Below are positions 36,296 through 47,520 of a stretch of DNA of 64,000 nucleotides, in pieces. A program made the translations under genes and the position numbers. Position 1 is the stretch's first letter. Each line of letters starts with the position of its first letter. Origin of the DNA: Colocasia esculenta (Eukaryota; Streptophyta; Magnoliopsida; Alismatales; Araceae); NCBI GenBank assembly GCA_014218235.1, contig CM024753.1, positions 177,668,348 through 177,732,347 on the forward strand, in the 5' to 3' direction. Below the pieces are notes generated by a model. That model did not search any database and was not told where the DNA came from. It was given only the letters and a program-made list of their open reading frames with translations.

Positions 36296-36465
36296 AAACT
36301 AAACCCCACCTTCACCCACCGTTAAGGGAAGGAGAAGTCCTCAAATCACGACCCTCCATTTGATGCTTCTCGAAATCGGGAAAACAATAAAAATAGGGAG
36401 TTCCCACGCAAGCGGGCCGCATCAGCGCCGTCGGGTTGGTGGATCCCACGGGAGATCACTACAAG

Positions 36466-36479
36466 CACGTGACACGTGG
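36466..36479. promoter_or_regulatory. Double G-box CACGTGACACGTGG
   Basis: Two ACGT cores lie 7 bp apart, the classic plant bZIP/bHLH binding element. The same 14 bases occur at 46,749-46,762 in the second copy, followed in both by 'gatcgtc'. Confidence 0.65.
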
Positions 36480-37035
36480 GATCGTCACGGTGGCGGGGAC
36501 AAGACAGTGTGTGCGCTATATCGGATCCACGTCGGATATTAATAAATTCTACCTTCCTTTTTTTTTGTTTTCTCGCATGGCTTCCCTCCATATCCATATG
36601 AAGAGAGAGTGCGAAGTATAACTTCACTCCCTTCCCTCGTTTTCTTCTTCTTTTCTCTCTCTCTCTCTCTCTCCCCCGCTTTTTTAACATCTCCTTCCCC
36701 CAACTTCTTCCCCTCTCTCCCATTCTCTTTCCTCCTTCCCGCCTCCACCATTCCCACCAAAACCCTCGCCCAGATCCCCCGATCGGGGCCTCGGTCGGGG
36801 CCTTCATCTCCAATCTCCTACGGGCACTGCGGGCCGCCAGGATCGGCTTCCGGTCCCGCCGCCTCGAAGATTCCGCGCCACCTAACTGGTCAGAAGGTTC
36901 AGGCCGCGCTGTCGGTTCCGGGGTTAACAACTTCGTCGCCACCGGTGCCGTCTGCCGCAGGATCGAGTTCCGTGGGTCTTTTGGGCGGTTTCTGTGTGTT
37001 TTCGCTCTCGGCGCTCGAGTCTGCGGAGAGTGGAT

Positions 37036-40000
37036 ATGTCCGGCGGCGGCAGCCGAGCAGTGGCGAACAACCGCTCGGGGCAGCCGCCGGGGCAGATCCT
37101 GCAGCCACTGAGGCGGCACCTGCCGTTTCCCTCTGCGAAGCCCCCTTTTGTCTCCCCGGACGACTACCACCGGTTCTCCGCTGGTGATAACAGTCAGGTC
37201 ACCGAGGAGGTGACCGAGGTTGTTGTCGTGAGGACTCCGGTGAGTATTTTTGGACTGTCTTTGAGTGGTCATTTGTCTTGATTTGGCATGCGATGTGTTC
37301 GTCCCACGTTTCTACAGAGAAATATTGGCTTTTCCCTTGAGCACTTTCCGATCTTCACGTTCTCTGGGATCTCGAGTTATTTCGGCTGATGAATAAAGTG
37401 CTACTGAAGAATAGAGTTAGATAATTTTGATGTCTGTCTTTGGCGACGAGGTAGATTGGGCTGCTGTGGCTATCCTCTTTGCTGTTAGGTGCTGGTCTTG
37501 AGATGTCATGCGCTTCTCGACGGTGTTTGATTATAACAAAGAAACTTCACCAGGAAGGGTTGCAATATGATACAAAGAGTTGATAATGACAAATGACTTG
37601 TTATAATGTGCACTACTGTGATGGATTTTACGAACCATCCTGATAACTTCCGGGAAGTGTGGTTTACCGTAATGGGGCTTTTGCTTATCTTACATCTACT
37701 AGCATCAGGATCTCCATGTAATGCTAGCTTTCCTTCATTTTGCTACTACTAAGTTGCAAATTGAGAAGAGAAAGTCCCGGTGATCATGTTCTCTAATTTG
37801 CCACGGCTGGGAAAATGTTAAGTCCTTGCGATGGCAACTTCAGTTTGCCATGGGCACACCCGGCTTGGGGCAGTAGGAGGTCTCAGTCACTGAGATGATC
37901 ACTCATTCCATTCACCCTAATCCTAATGAACTTCATATACTTATGGCATCCCCATCATCTTCCCCCAAAATGTTAGATTAAACATGTGTTCCTATTTTCT
38001 GGTTGTGCTCAAGTTTGGAGCATCATTTCAGTAACCATCATTCTTTCTGGAACATGATTTTGCATATTTGGCAACTTTTCCAATGGGTTATCGTGGTTTT
38101 TGTTGCTTGCTTTTGGATTATGTTTCATGTATTTGAGCAAATTGATGTTCCTACTTTTATTGTGCAAATTAAGATATACATCATTACAAAACCAAAGTAC
38201 AACCATGCCATCATTAAGCATACATTTAAAGATATGTGTAGTAGAAGTTGTTGTGAAATGTTGGGCTTCACCTGTGTGCCTTATCACTTTGAACAAGGTG
38301 TCAGACCGTTTGTTGTCCCCCTTCATTATTGAAGGCTTCATTTATTTTCTTCTCTAGATTTTTTTAAGGATTTCTTTGCCAGTTTCCCTTGAACATGAGG
38401 ATTTCCTTGTTTTGGAGTGGTAAACCAACTCGAACAAGCACTACTGTTATTATCATCTAGAGAAATCAGGTAATGCCTTAGCTCTTAATATTTAATTATT
38501 TATGTATCTCATTTTCTGAAAATGCACATAAATAATGACATATGGTATTAACATGGAAGGTACAATTTGGAGATGGTGAATATAGAAATGAGAAAAGGAA
38601 GGAGAAACGAATTACATACTATTAAGAAGTTGGATACATCTAAGGATCCAATAGTATCATATCAGCCTAGCTGGTCCCAATGACTAGTTTTCTACTTCTC
38701 GAGGACATGCTACTAGCTACAGTAAAAGAGCCAGTGGCGGGTAGGAGGTGCAAAGTTACAAACAGTCTCATTTGGCCTCTCCCGATCTGATATCACTCTC
38801 CTTTTACTTGTAAAGGAAAATACATAAAGGAGAGTCCTCAAGGAGTGGAAGACTAGCCATTGTGACCAGCTAGGCTGATATGATACTACTGGATCCTTTG
38901 ATGTATCCAATTCCTTAATTGTCATAATGATGTATAATTCATTTCTCCTTCCTTTTCTCATTTGGGGAGATGGAGAAGGAAGATGATTATAGTTCATGAA
39001 CTCCTCCGCACTTATTTATAGTGGCAAGTAGTTGGCTACTGTCACTACATCTACAAACCCCGTGACAAGTTATATAGGTGCTGGTGGTTTTCTGCTAGTG
39101 GGTGTGTGGGAGGGGAATGGAGGAGCTCTTAGGCTACATTCTTATTATTGTTTTGTCTCTCCAAGGACTACAAGATGGGGATGCAAGGATTCTCTCATTA
39201 AAATCCTTGTGATGTCCTTCCCATTTCTCTCGTTTCCCCTTTTTTGCTAGTTTTCCTTCTCAACCTGTGTCCTTTCTTAACCCTTTTTTTCTTTCTTTCT
39301 TACTCCGTGATCTTCGATGGAGTAGATTGCGACCAAATATTCAAGCTATCTGGCATGGAGTGCCTGTCTACAGTGTGTGGTGTGCACTTCATGTACAGCA
39401 TAAGCCTACAATGGTAATAAGTTTACAGCATTTCACCATTTTTTGTGAATTTTTATGACCAACATTAAGTTATCTTAGGCCATATTTTCTCATTTTAAAT
39501 TTCTTTAATATGCGGGATAAAGTAGGGTTGATCTTAGCCAATCTTGGGTAACAGGGTTTAGCCGCAGTGGGTCGGGAGCAGCCAATCTAAGCCTGCCAAG
39601 TGCCGGTCGATGTGGGCTCGCCTTGGGCTTCTGAAGTCTGATTCCTTGGACCCTGGATATTTCTAACTTCTCTACCTTGGTATCATGTAGTGTTCATTAT
39701 TACTGACTAAATTAGTACTTATGAAGTTGCACCTTCCTCATGAACTTTTAGGGTAGAAAATGGTTACTGAGATCTCTGCTTGTGTGTTTTTTTTTTGAAA
39801 CAACAGCTGTTGCAAGGGATGAACACACAGAAATTCTTGTGTTAATTTTTTGGTGTTCTTCTTGAGCTGTCTCTAATTGTTCTCCAGGTAATACTTAAAT
39901 CAATTCATTGTTGATCTAGTCCTTCTGTTGAAGATGCAGTCCTCTGTCTAAGTGTGGCCCTCTAAACCTAGGGGAACTTCTGTGAAGATGGCTCCTAACT

Positions 40001-43000
40001 AAACCTTAATAACCTATTACCTTCATGAATTGACTGGTCCATCTATCCTTGGATTTCTTTCTTATGTCTATTAATTTCTGGGCCAAAGATTGGCTATCAT
40101 ATTAGATGATTGGCCCAAGTAGGCAATGGACTATGAAACTTTTGATTCTAGCTGCGTTCACGTGGATGTTTAAACGGATAGCATTGAAGTCTATGTCTAT
40201 GGTTATATTCTTTGTGCTCTGTTTTGTTTTTGATTTCCCAGCAGTTCTCTATAATTCATGCCATGGTTCTGAATAAATTGTTGTTATACAGTTAAAGCGG
40301 AAGTCATTTGAGGAAAATGAAGTTGCTGAGTCTAGTGAGTGGGGAACAAGCCCTGGATATAATGTAGTTAACAGTCCATTACAGACACCTGTATCAGGGA
40401 AACGAGATAAGGCTTCTGGACGGTCAAAGACCTCAAAGAACCTTAAATCTCTACCTCAAACTCCTATATCAAATGATGGTAATCAGTTTATTGATTATCC
40501 TGTACTTTTAAGTGAACTTCTCTTGAATGACTTTGAATTTTTGATCCCTAAAGTTCAATGATCGCGGTGAATCATTTTTCTGGCAAAAGGTCATTATTGT
40601 GTGTATTCAATGCTTATGTTCAACTCCTTGCAGGCTCACCTTCCAGCAACACTGTTACGCCAGTTGGTACTTGTCGCTATGACAGCTCTTTAGGTGATTG
40701 AACTAATTATCCTTTTGATAAAGAATGGATCCATTCTGTGTGAAGGCCAGAGAAAGCTTAAAAATGATTTTATGGTGTAACACTGTAACCTACTGATGAT
40801 CTATATGCTGAAATTTCAGGTCTCTTGACAAAAAAGTTCATCAATTTGCTTAAACATGCAGAAGATGGGACCCTTGATTTGAATAAAGCTGCAGAAACAT
40901 TGGGAGTGAGCACTTCTCTTGGTTAATTCTACTCTTATAGACTTGCTCCATTAATGAAGTGTATGTTTGATAATAGGTACAAAAAAGGCGGATATATGAT
41001 ATCACAAATGTCCTTGAAGGAATCGGACTTATAGAGAAGAAACTCAAAAACAGAATATGTTGGAAGTAATTTATCATACATCTTTCCTTTTATATCCTTC
41101 AATGAGAGTGGTGCAGTTATTTTAATCTTTTGATTTATGTATTAATGAGGTATGTGACAGGGGGCTCGATGTCTCACGGCCAGGTGAAATTGATGAGGAT
41201 CTGGCAATGTTACAGGTATTTTGCAGGAAAGTTACTTCTGAAGTGATATACCCTTTGTTTGTAATCATTTAAAACAGGAATTCTGTTGCCTACTGTATAC
41301 TGTTATCCTGTGGTCAAGGTACCATGACATGCTGCTTTTCTTGGGTGTTAGTCGTACATCACTGTTTTTCTTTTAAGCTTCTAGTGGTACTTTACCTGAG
41401 TGGTAGAAAAAGATGCAAGTTTCCATATGTTCATTGATTGTCTTCCTTCCCCTGTAGGCAGAAATTGATAATCTTTCCATCGAGGAGCGTCATTTAGATA
41501 GTCGGATAAGGTTTGTTGCAGACTGTGCTACTGTGATGATATTCTATGTAACCTAATGTGGCACTCACAACTATTATTGGATTTCAGTGAAATGAGAAAC
41601 AGATTGCAAGACCTTAGTGAAGATGAAAACAATCAGAGGTAGGTTCACTTTTCCAATTTGCATCCTGATCTGGTTCAACACCTGCCTATCACATTGCCTA
41701 TTAAATAAAGCAGGCCTTTTCAATCATATACCTGTGTTACTTATATCTGTGCCTTGAAACTGCATTAGATGGCTTTACGTGACTGAAGAAGATATCAAGG
41801 GTCTACCGTGCTTCCAGGTCTGATTTGTTTTCTCCATGTTTCGGGAATCATGCTTTTACCTCCTAGTACTTCACCATCGTCATCGTTGTCGTCGTCGTCT
41901 TCTCATCATCATCATAGCCTTATCCCATTATTTGGGGTCGGCTACATGAATCCTGTTCTGCTAAAGATTTAATCAAGTGTTATATTTGCTCCTAGTACTT
42001 CACCATTTATGATAATTCCTTTCAGTGCTGTTGCTAATTGTTCCACGGTTCCCCTGTTATATTGCAGAATGAGACTCTAATAGCGATAAAAGCACCACAT
42101 GGAACTACATTGGAAGTTCCTGATCCGGATGAGGTATGAGAGTAAACTAGTTTAAAGAGATGGGCTTTTAATTTTTTCATGCTTATGGCTGCACATAAGA
42201 AGCATTTCTTCTTTCATGCACAGGCTGTTGACTATCCCCAAAGGAGGTATAGAATTGTCTTAAGAAGCACAATGGGCCCCATAGATGTTTATCTTGTCAG
42301 GTAATTTCAAGTATGTGTTTTCTCTGTGTGCACACACAGACATTGCACATTATGCATGTGGGGTAGTAATTTTTTTTCCTCTTCCTCTTGATAAGTTTTG
42401 TCATTTTGCAGAGAACATTTAGTTTCATGTACTCATGAAGTTTCTTTTTTGCATCCCGGAAGCTGAAGTTCTTAATGTTTTGCTCTCATTAGTCAATTTG
42501 AGGAGAAATTTGAGGAGATGAGTAGCATGGAAGTACCTGCAATCACCCAACCTCTAACAAATCCAGAGCCAGTTGAGCAGTCACAGATGAGGATTTCAGA
42601 GGAGTACAGAGGGAAAGAAATGGAATACAGGATGCATGCTACTCAGATCTGTGCAGATCAAAGCAGTCCACAGGATTTTGTTGGCGGGATGACGAAGATT
42701 CTTCCCTCTCATGTAGATGTAAGTCTGCAAAGATTTTCTTTATCTAAATAATCATGGTTCTCTGAATGTATCTGATGTTTCTTTAGTGTTAATTTAAAGT
42801 CATATTGATGCTGAATATCCTATCAGTTGATGGTATTGGTAGACCAGTTAAGAAACTAAGCTGCTACATGGATGACCTGGTTCCTGATGGACAAATCACC
42901 TGCTCTGAATTTTGCCAGGTTAAAAAAAACTTGGATAACTTATCATCGATTTGTGCCATGAGTGTAGTCAACCTAAATCAGTTCCTTCCTTTGGTTTCAT

Positions 43001-43595
43001 GTACACATGTTTTCATGCAGTTACCATGATTTTTGTTCTTGTGAAGAAAACTTTGGTATCACTCATTATCTTTCCCTTTATGCATAATGAACATGAATAC
43101 ATGATGCATCACCCTACTTTTCAAAGCTATAAACCTGAGCGTAATTCACTGAAGAACCTTGTATTGTAGCCTTTTTGCCTGATAAAGATACTGCTACGGT
43201 TCCTCCCTTGAAATCCTTTTCTTGGTACACTTATTTCTGGTTTCAGCCTCCAATGATGGTGCCAACCAAAATACGTTTAATTTCTCTGTTTTGCAGACTG
43301 ATGCCGATTACTGGCTTCTGTCAGATGCAGAAGTCAGCATTACGGACATGTGGAAAACAGAACGTATCCTCTGATTTATTCTTGCCCATTCTTTTTGGTT
43401 TCATGGATTTTATCTGCTTTTGTTCCGCTAAAAGTGAATTCCTTGACGATGTTTGAAGCTGAAGTTCCATGGGATGGAATCGGTAGACTCAGCACTGATG
43501 ATTTTATTATGAGCAATGCGAGTCCCTCTCAGCCTCAAACCCCACGGTCCGGCACTGTTGAAGTCCCTTCCAGTACAAATCTTGGCGGAACATGA
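37036..43595 (+). CDS. E2F: Canonical E2F transcription factor (E2FA/E2FB-like), 14 exons, 468 aa
   Basis: Exons: 37036-37239, 40292-40478, 40634-40693, 40820-40905, 40977-41065, 41161-41215, 41458-41510, 41588-41638, 41769-41817, 42068-42133, 42224-42300, 42493-42718, 43297-43363, 43459-43595. All introns are GT-AG, phases match, and the sum is 1,407 nt ending TGA. The N-terminus has LRRHLPF...KPPF and DYHRF, typical of plant E2F. A basic LKRK (69-72) may be a nuclear signal. The winged-helix DNA-binding domain (about 150-210) contains LDLNKAAETLGVQ and the RRIYD motif (183-187). A leucine-zipper-like coiled coil for DP dimerisation follows (about 224-260), then the marked box (about 263-330; KAPHGTTLEVPDP, STMGPIDVYLV). 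The C-terminal retinoblastoma-binding motif is DYWLLSDAEVSITDMW (405-420). It should bind DP and activate S-phase genes under RBR control. No defect is seen. Having the RB-binding and activation region separates it from atypical DEL/E2Fe types. Confidence 0.95.
38587..38963. repeat. Long inverted repeat (foldback) in E2F intron 1
   Basis: The left arm 38,587-38,706 and right arm 38,834-38,963 are reverse complements over about 120 bp with small indels (shared blocks include GAGAAAAGGAAGGAGAAA and ATCATATCAGCCTAGCTGGT). The loop is about 127 nt. Imperfect direct repeats flank the arms (TTTGGAGATGGTGAA near 38,566 and TTTGGGGAGATGGAGAA near 38,961), which could be a degenerate target duplication. 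A transcript would fold into a long hairpin. Confidence 0.85.
41878..41988 (+). mobile_element. SINE-like retroposon in E2F intron 9
   Basis: A 111-bp insert is flanked by perfect 18-bp duplications CTCCTAGTACTTCACCAT (41,860-41,877 and 41,989-42,006). Inside is 'ccttatcccattatttggggtcggc', close to the conserved 3' region of plant Au-type SINEs (family knowledge), preceded by a TCG/TCA triplet tract. The long target duplication indicates LINE-type retroposition of a 5'-truncated copy. Confidence 0.75.
41989..42006. repeat. Right copy of the 18-bp SINE target duplication
   Basis: CTCCTAGTACTTCACCAT, identical to 41,860-41,877. Confidence 0.85.
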
Positions 43596-44100
43596 ACACG
43601 GGCGAATGATCTCAAATGCGTACCAGAGGTATGTGTTAAAGCCACCTCAGCCCGCCAATGCCACCCCCCCATTTTTTCCCCCGATTTAAAGCCAATAGTT
43701 TTGAGTTTTTACATCCCCTAATCTTCCGCTAAAGTGAGGGCAATGATTTTACAAGCGGGGTCATTTGATGGTTCTTGCAGGCCGCAGAAGTTGAAGCATC
43801 GTAGGTGGTGTAGCAGAGTAAATTCACTGTACAGTATGATGTATTCTGGCCGTCAAATTCGACATGCATAAGGTTAGAGTTATTGCCAGTATAAGGGAGC
43901 CATCCGCTTCCTTCCTCAAGTTTAATGCAGGATGGTGGAGGTCAGCAAGGGGCTGTCTTTATGTGAATTAGGTAACGTCGAGGACTTTATTAATTTTTTT
44001 TCCCATTAACTGTAACAAGGTAAAAATTGCCATAAGTTTGTTAAGTACACAGCTGTAAGATCTAGGCTTTTTAGTTAGCTTTAAGGAGTGATGCATGAGC
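43596..44100 (+). other. E2F 3' UTR with a probable intron
   Basis: After the stop, a good donor (AGAG|GTATGT, intron start 43,629) and acceptor (TTCTTGCAG, ending 43,780) suggest a 152-bp 3'-UTR intron. The transcript probably ends within the following 300 bp. No canonical AATAAA is found close by, so the end is approximate. Confidence 0.5.
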
Positions 44101-45020
44101 TATAGCTGGAATATTTTTTTGTCCAACCATGTTATATCGAACTTTTAGAGGCTATGAGATAACGCCTGATTGTGCATGGACACAAATGGACAAGTTTCAA
44201 CGTAGATGCTGGTTGTGTTTATAAGCCTGAATCATGAAGGTAATGCGATTCGCTAAGATGTGCGACTGTCCAAAGTTGTAGCCTAATCCAACAACACTAC
44301 TGGCTCCAAATAAGGTGTTGTGTAATCTTTTTATATTTAAGCTTAATATGATAAGTTATAAGAACATATTTCGGTAAGTATACTCTTTGCTGGCGGGGCT
44401 TGAGGGCTATGCATACGTGAGTGTCGCTTGCATCATGTGAAAGCGGATGTGGAATTATGGATTACTATAGATCGGACAGTAGGTAATACGATATGGATGT
44501 CAGGTTTTATAGGATCTTTTGCTTGCTGTTTCCTGGATGGCTTCATAGTTCATAGTAATAATTCTCTTTATTAATAAAATTTATTGGCACAGTAATATTC
44601 ACTCAACTCATTTTCATAACTTAACTTGTTATAAAAAGATGTATTTTTACTTGTCAACTTATGGACACTGGTTTAGCTTTTTTACTATCATTTTCATATA
44701 AAATCTCTACATATCTTTCTTTACTTTTTATCAAATCACTTTATGAGGATTCTTCCTTTCACAATTTTATTTTCCAAGAAATTTTCAATTTCTAAAAAAT
44801 TCTTGAGATTGTAAAACCTTATTCCTAAAGTTAAAAAATGGGGTGGATTTTATTTTTCCTTTTCTTTCTTGTAAAAGATTTAGGAGATAACATTTATTTA
44901 AAATATCTAAAATTTAGTTCATCATCTAATCTTTAAACCTAAAATTTAAAAAATATTTAAACATATTAAGATTTGAAAAAAGAGTTATTTGATAACTAAT
45001 TTAAATAATATCTGAATATA
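44100..45020. other. AT-rich intergenic DNA
   Basis: No gene or recognisable repeat is seen. Confidence 0.5.
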
Positions 45021-45225
45021 ATGACAGTAATTGACAGTTGACATCTGATGATTAGTGTTAGATGGTCAACAGTTGGTAGTAGGTGGTTGGTGTTTGACGG
45101 TCGACATTGAACGGTTGACCGTTGGGCGTCGATTGGCGGATTGTTGGGCACCGATTGTTGGATTATTCGTCGACCGTCGGGCGTTGACTGTCAACTATTG
45201 AGAGCAGATTGTCGGGCGTCCCCTG
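45020..45225. repeat. Degenerate array of GTTGAC/GTCGAC/GTCGGGCG units
   Basis: About 200 bp made of loosely repeated 10-20 bp units containing GTTGAC, GTCGAC, GGTCAAC and GTCGGGCGT on both strands. It contains many TTGAC cores. It directly precedes the 335-bp tandem repeats. Confidence 0.6.
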
Positions 45226-46235
45226 TCGACCTTCGGGCATCGAGTGTCGATTGCTAATTGTCGAGAGCCTTACATGTCTGAAAAAATAATATATCCTTCA
45301 CTTTTTTTAAGAGAAAAAAATAGAGAATAAACATTCATTTAAACATAAATTTAGATGTTTTATCAAACAATTTAAATATATAATATCTTATTAGTACGCC
45401 TATTAAGTGTCCTCGAACGCACCCTTATTTTTTTTTATCTTACATCTTTTTTACCTAGCAGTTCACAACAACGTCACGCGGCGACTACAGTGCGCAGCTC
45501 TGAGCGTGGGAAATAGCAAGGACGCCAGATTAAAACAGAACATAAGGAGGGCGCCGACTGCCGACCTTCAGACATCTATAGTGCTGATCGTTGGGTGCCA
45601 AGAGCCTTACATGTTTGAAAAAAAATATCTTTCACTCTTGTTTAAGAGAAAAAATTTAGAGAATAGATATTTATTTAAACATAAATTTAAATATTTTATC
45701 AAACAATCTAAATATATTATCTTATTACTACATCTATTAAGTGTCATCGAACTCACCCTTATTTTTTTTTATCTTACATCTTTTTTACCAAGCGGTTGAC
45801 AACAACATCATGCGGCTACTACAATGCACAGCTCTAAGCTCGGGAAACAGCAAGGATGCTGAATTAGAACAGAACAAAAGGAGGGTACCGACAGTTGACC
45901 ACCGACTTTCAGACGTTAAGTGTAGATTGTTGGGTGTCGAGAGTCTTACATATCTGAAAAAAAAGAATATATCCTTCATTTTAAAAAAAATAGAAAATAG
46001 ACTCTCATTTAAACGTAAATTTAGTGTTTTATCAAACAATCTAAATATATAATATCTTATTACTAAATCTATTAAGTGTCATCCAAACGCACACTTAATT
46101 TTTTATCTTACGTCTTTTTTACCTAGCGGTTGACAACAACGTCACGCGGCGACTACAGTGCGCAGCTCCGAGCGCGGGAAACAGCAGGGACACCGGATTA
46201 GAACAGAACAGAGCAGAAGAAGAATAAAAGGAAAG
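45225..46235 (+). repeat. Three tandem repeats, period about 335 bp
   Basis: Three copies share TATTAAGTGT anchors at 45,401, 45,735 and 46,070 (spacing 334 and 335). Each unit has a CGAGAGCCTTACATGTCTGAAA-type block, an AT-rich block, and a GC-rich block around 'gcggcgactacagtgcgcag' ending in an 'agcgcggg'-type segment. The GC-rich block is also present once before the real E2F promoter (36,057-36,110), so the array amplified a piece of E2F upstream sequence. Confidence 0.85.
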
Positions 46236-46343
46236 AGGCGACGCGGTGGGCCACGCCAGCACCCGACTCGCACGTGCGAGATTGGGTTCCATTCCCGGAA
46301 CGTAAATAATCGCGATCCGGGAAGAGACAACGCCCCGAAAAGG

Positions 46344-46361
46344 GCGCGAATCGCCGATTCG
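46344..46361 (-). promoter_or_regulatory. Conserved E2F-type site and inverted repeat in the second promoter copy
   Basis: The 18 bases are identical to 36,278-36,295 (minus-strand ATTCGCGC plus the CGAATCG/CGATTCG inverted repeat), embedded in diverged flanks. Confidence 0.55.
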
Positions 46362-46748
46362 AAACCGACCGGTATATCCCTTCTGCACAAAACAATAGGT
46401 AATAATAAAACTAATATAATACTAAGTAATGTGTAGGAGAAGAAATTTCAAAAAATGGGAGAGTTCCCGTATCACCTTCATCATCAGAAAAATAATAAAA
46501 TGATAGTTACAGAATTGACCTTCTTTCATACATAATTATAAAAACACCACTTCTTCATGTAATAAGATTACACAGGTATTATTATGTCTATTGTATATAT
46601 ATTATAAGCAATATTTATACAATTATGGAAGTAAGAGGTTATCTTTACAAGCATCCAAACAACAAAATTTTGCCAATTCCACCGTACGTCACGAGACTCA
46701 CGACATCAATACCTTTGGATCGCTGGACCTCCAACGGACCACTGTGAG

Positions 46749-46762
46749 CACGTGACACGTGG
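46749..46762. promoter_or_regulatory. Conserved double G-box in the second promoter copy
   Basis: CACGTGACACGTGG, identical to 36,466-36,479. Confidence 0.6.
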
Positions 46763-47316
46763 GATCGTCCACGGTGCAGGGACAAGGAGGGGTGCGCCGT
46801 ACCGAGCCACGTCGGATATTATACAATTCTACTTTTTCCTTTTTTTTGTTTTCTTTTATTCGCGTGGCTTCCCTCCATATCAATACGAAGAGAAGAGCAA
46901 AAAGTAACTCCCCTCCTTTCCCTCGTTTTCCGCCCTCTCTCCTCTCCTGTTTTAACATCTCACTATCTCCGCTCCTTTCTCTCCCTCTCTCTCCTCCTTC
47001 CCGCCTCCGCCATTCCCACCAAAACCCTCGCCCTATCCGGTCCCCCCCCCGCTCCTCCCCCTCCCCCCCCCCCCCCCCCCGATCGGGAGCCTCGGTCGCC
47101 GCCGCCCACCGCGGGCTGCCGGATCGCCTTCCGATGGCGCTGCCTCGAAGATTCCGCGCCGCCAAACTTGCCAGAAAGTGAAGGTTCCGGCCGAGTTGTC
47201 GGTGCTAGGTTTGTCAACTCTGTCACGGCCGGTGGCCTCTGCTGGAGAATCGAGTACTGTGTAGGCGGTTTCCTTGTGTTTTCTCTCGGCGGCCCTTGAA
47301 TCTAAGAAGCGTGGAT

Positions 47317-47520
47317 ATGTCCGGCGGCGGCAGCCGAGCAGTCGCGAACCAGTGCTCGGGGCAGCCTCCGTGGCAGATCCTCCAGCCGCTCAGGCGGCAC
47401 CTGCCGTTCCCCTCGTCGAGGCCGCCTTTTGTCTCCCCGGGTGATTACCACCGGTTCTCTACTGGTGACAACCGTCAGGTCACTGACGAGGTGACCGAGG
47501 TCGTCGTGGTTAGGACTCCG
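47317..47520 (+). CDS. Duplicated E2F exon 1 (partial gene in window)
   Basis: It has the same 204-nt length as exon 1 of the full gene, with an intact frame from ATG to the conserved donor GTGAGT. The protein differs at 9 of 68 residues: N12Q, R13C, G19W, A34S, K35R, D42G, A49T, S53R, E57D. The landmarks LRRHLPFPS, PPFVSP, DYHRF and EVVVVRTP are kept. Only exon 1 is in the window. Its intron 1 is interrupted by about 10 kb of transposons, then continues. Exons 2-14 could lie beyond 64,000 or be absent. It may be a functional paralogue with a giant intron or a relic; the window does not decide. Confidence 0.8.

Larger units (their letters stand above)
36041..37035 (+). promoter_or_regulatory. 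E2F gene promoter and 5' leader
   Basis: Much of this region is conserved, with gaps, in the second copy at 46,120-47,316, which argues for function or recent duplication. It contains a GA microsatellite (about 36,134-36,155), an E2F-type site with an adjoining inverted repeat (36,278-36,295), a double G-box (36,466-36,479) and a possible weak TATA-like AT stretch near 36,537-36,548. A CT-rich stretch at 36,600-36,775, typical of plant 5' leaders, precedes the ATG. The transcription start cannot be fixed from sequence. Confidence 0.6.
46120..47316 (+). promoter_or_regulatory. Second copy of the E2F promoter and leader
   Basis: It is collinear with 36,041-37,035. It retains the E2F-type site and inverted repeat (46,344-46,361), the double G-box (46,749-46,762), 'ccacgtcggatatta', the 'gtggcttccctccatatc' block and a CT-rich leader. 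An AT-rich insertion (about 46,395-46,680) and a C-run (47,062-47,080) are specific to this copy. Confidence 0.7.

Noticed and set aside
36346..37272. 308-codon minus-strand open frame overlapping the E2F leader and exon 1
   Set aside because: It is antisense to the E2F leader and conserved exon 1, is Arg/Lys/Gly-rich from GC and CT tracts, has no domain, and is not maintained at equal length in the second copy.
38003..38357. Overlapping ~100-codon frames on both strands in E2F intron 1
   Set aside because: They are intronic, lack domains, and the second copy does not keep them open.
41878..41988. Extra E2F exon in intron 9
   Set aside because: The flanking 18-bp duplications and SINE-like block explain it; splicing without it gives the conserved marked box.
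47041..47085. Long C-run near the second exon 1 (also G-runs at 29,307 and 55,760)
   Set aside because: Homopolymers of this size are prone to sequencing length errors, so no biological claim is made.
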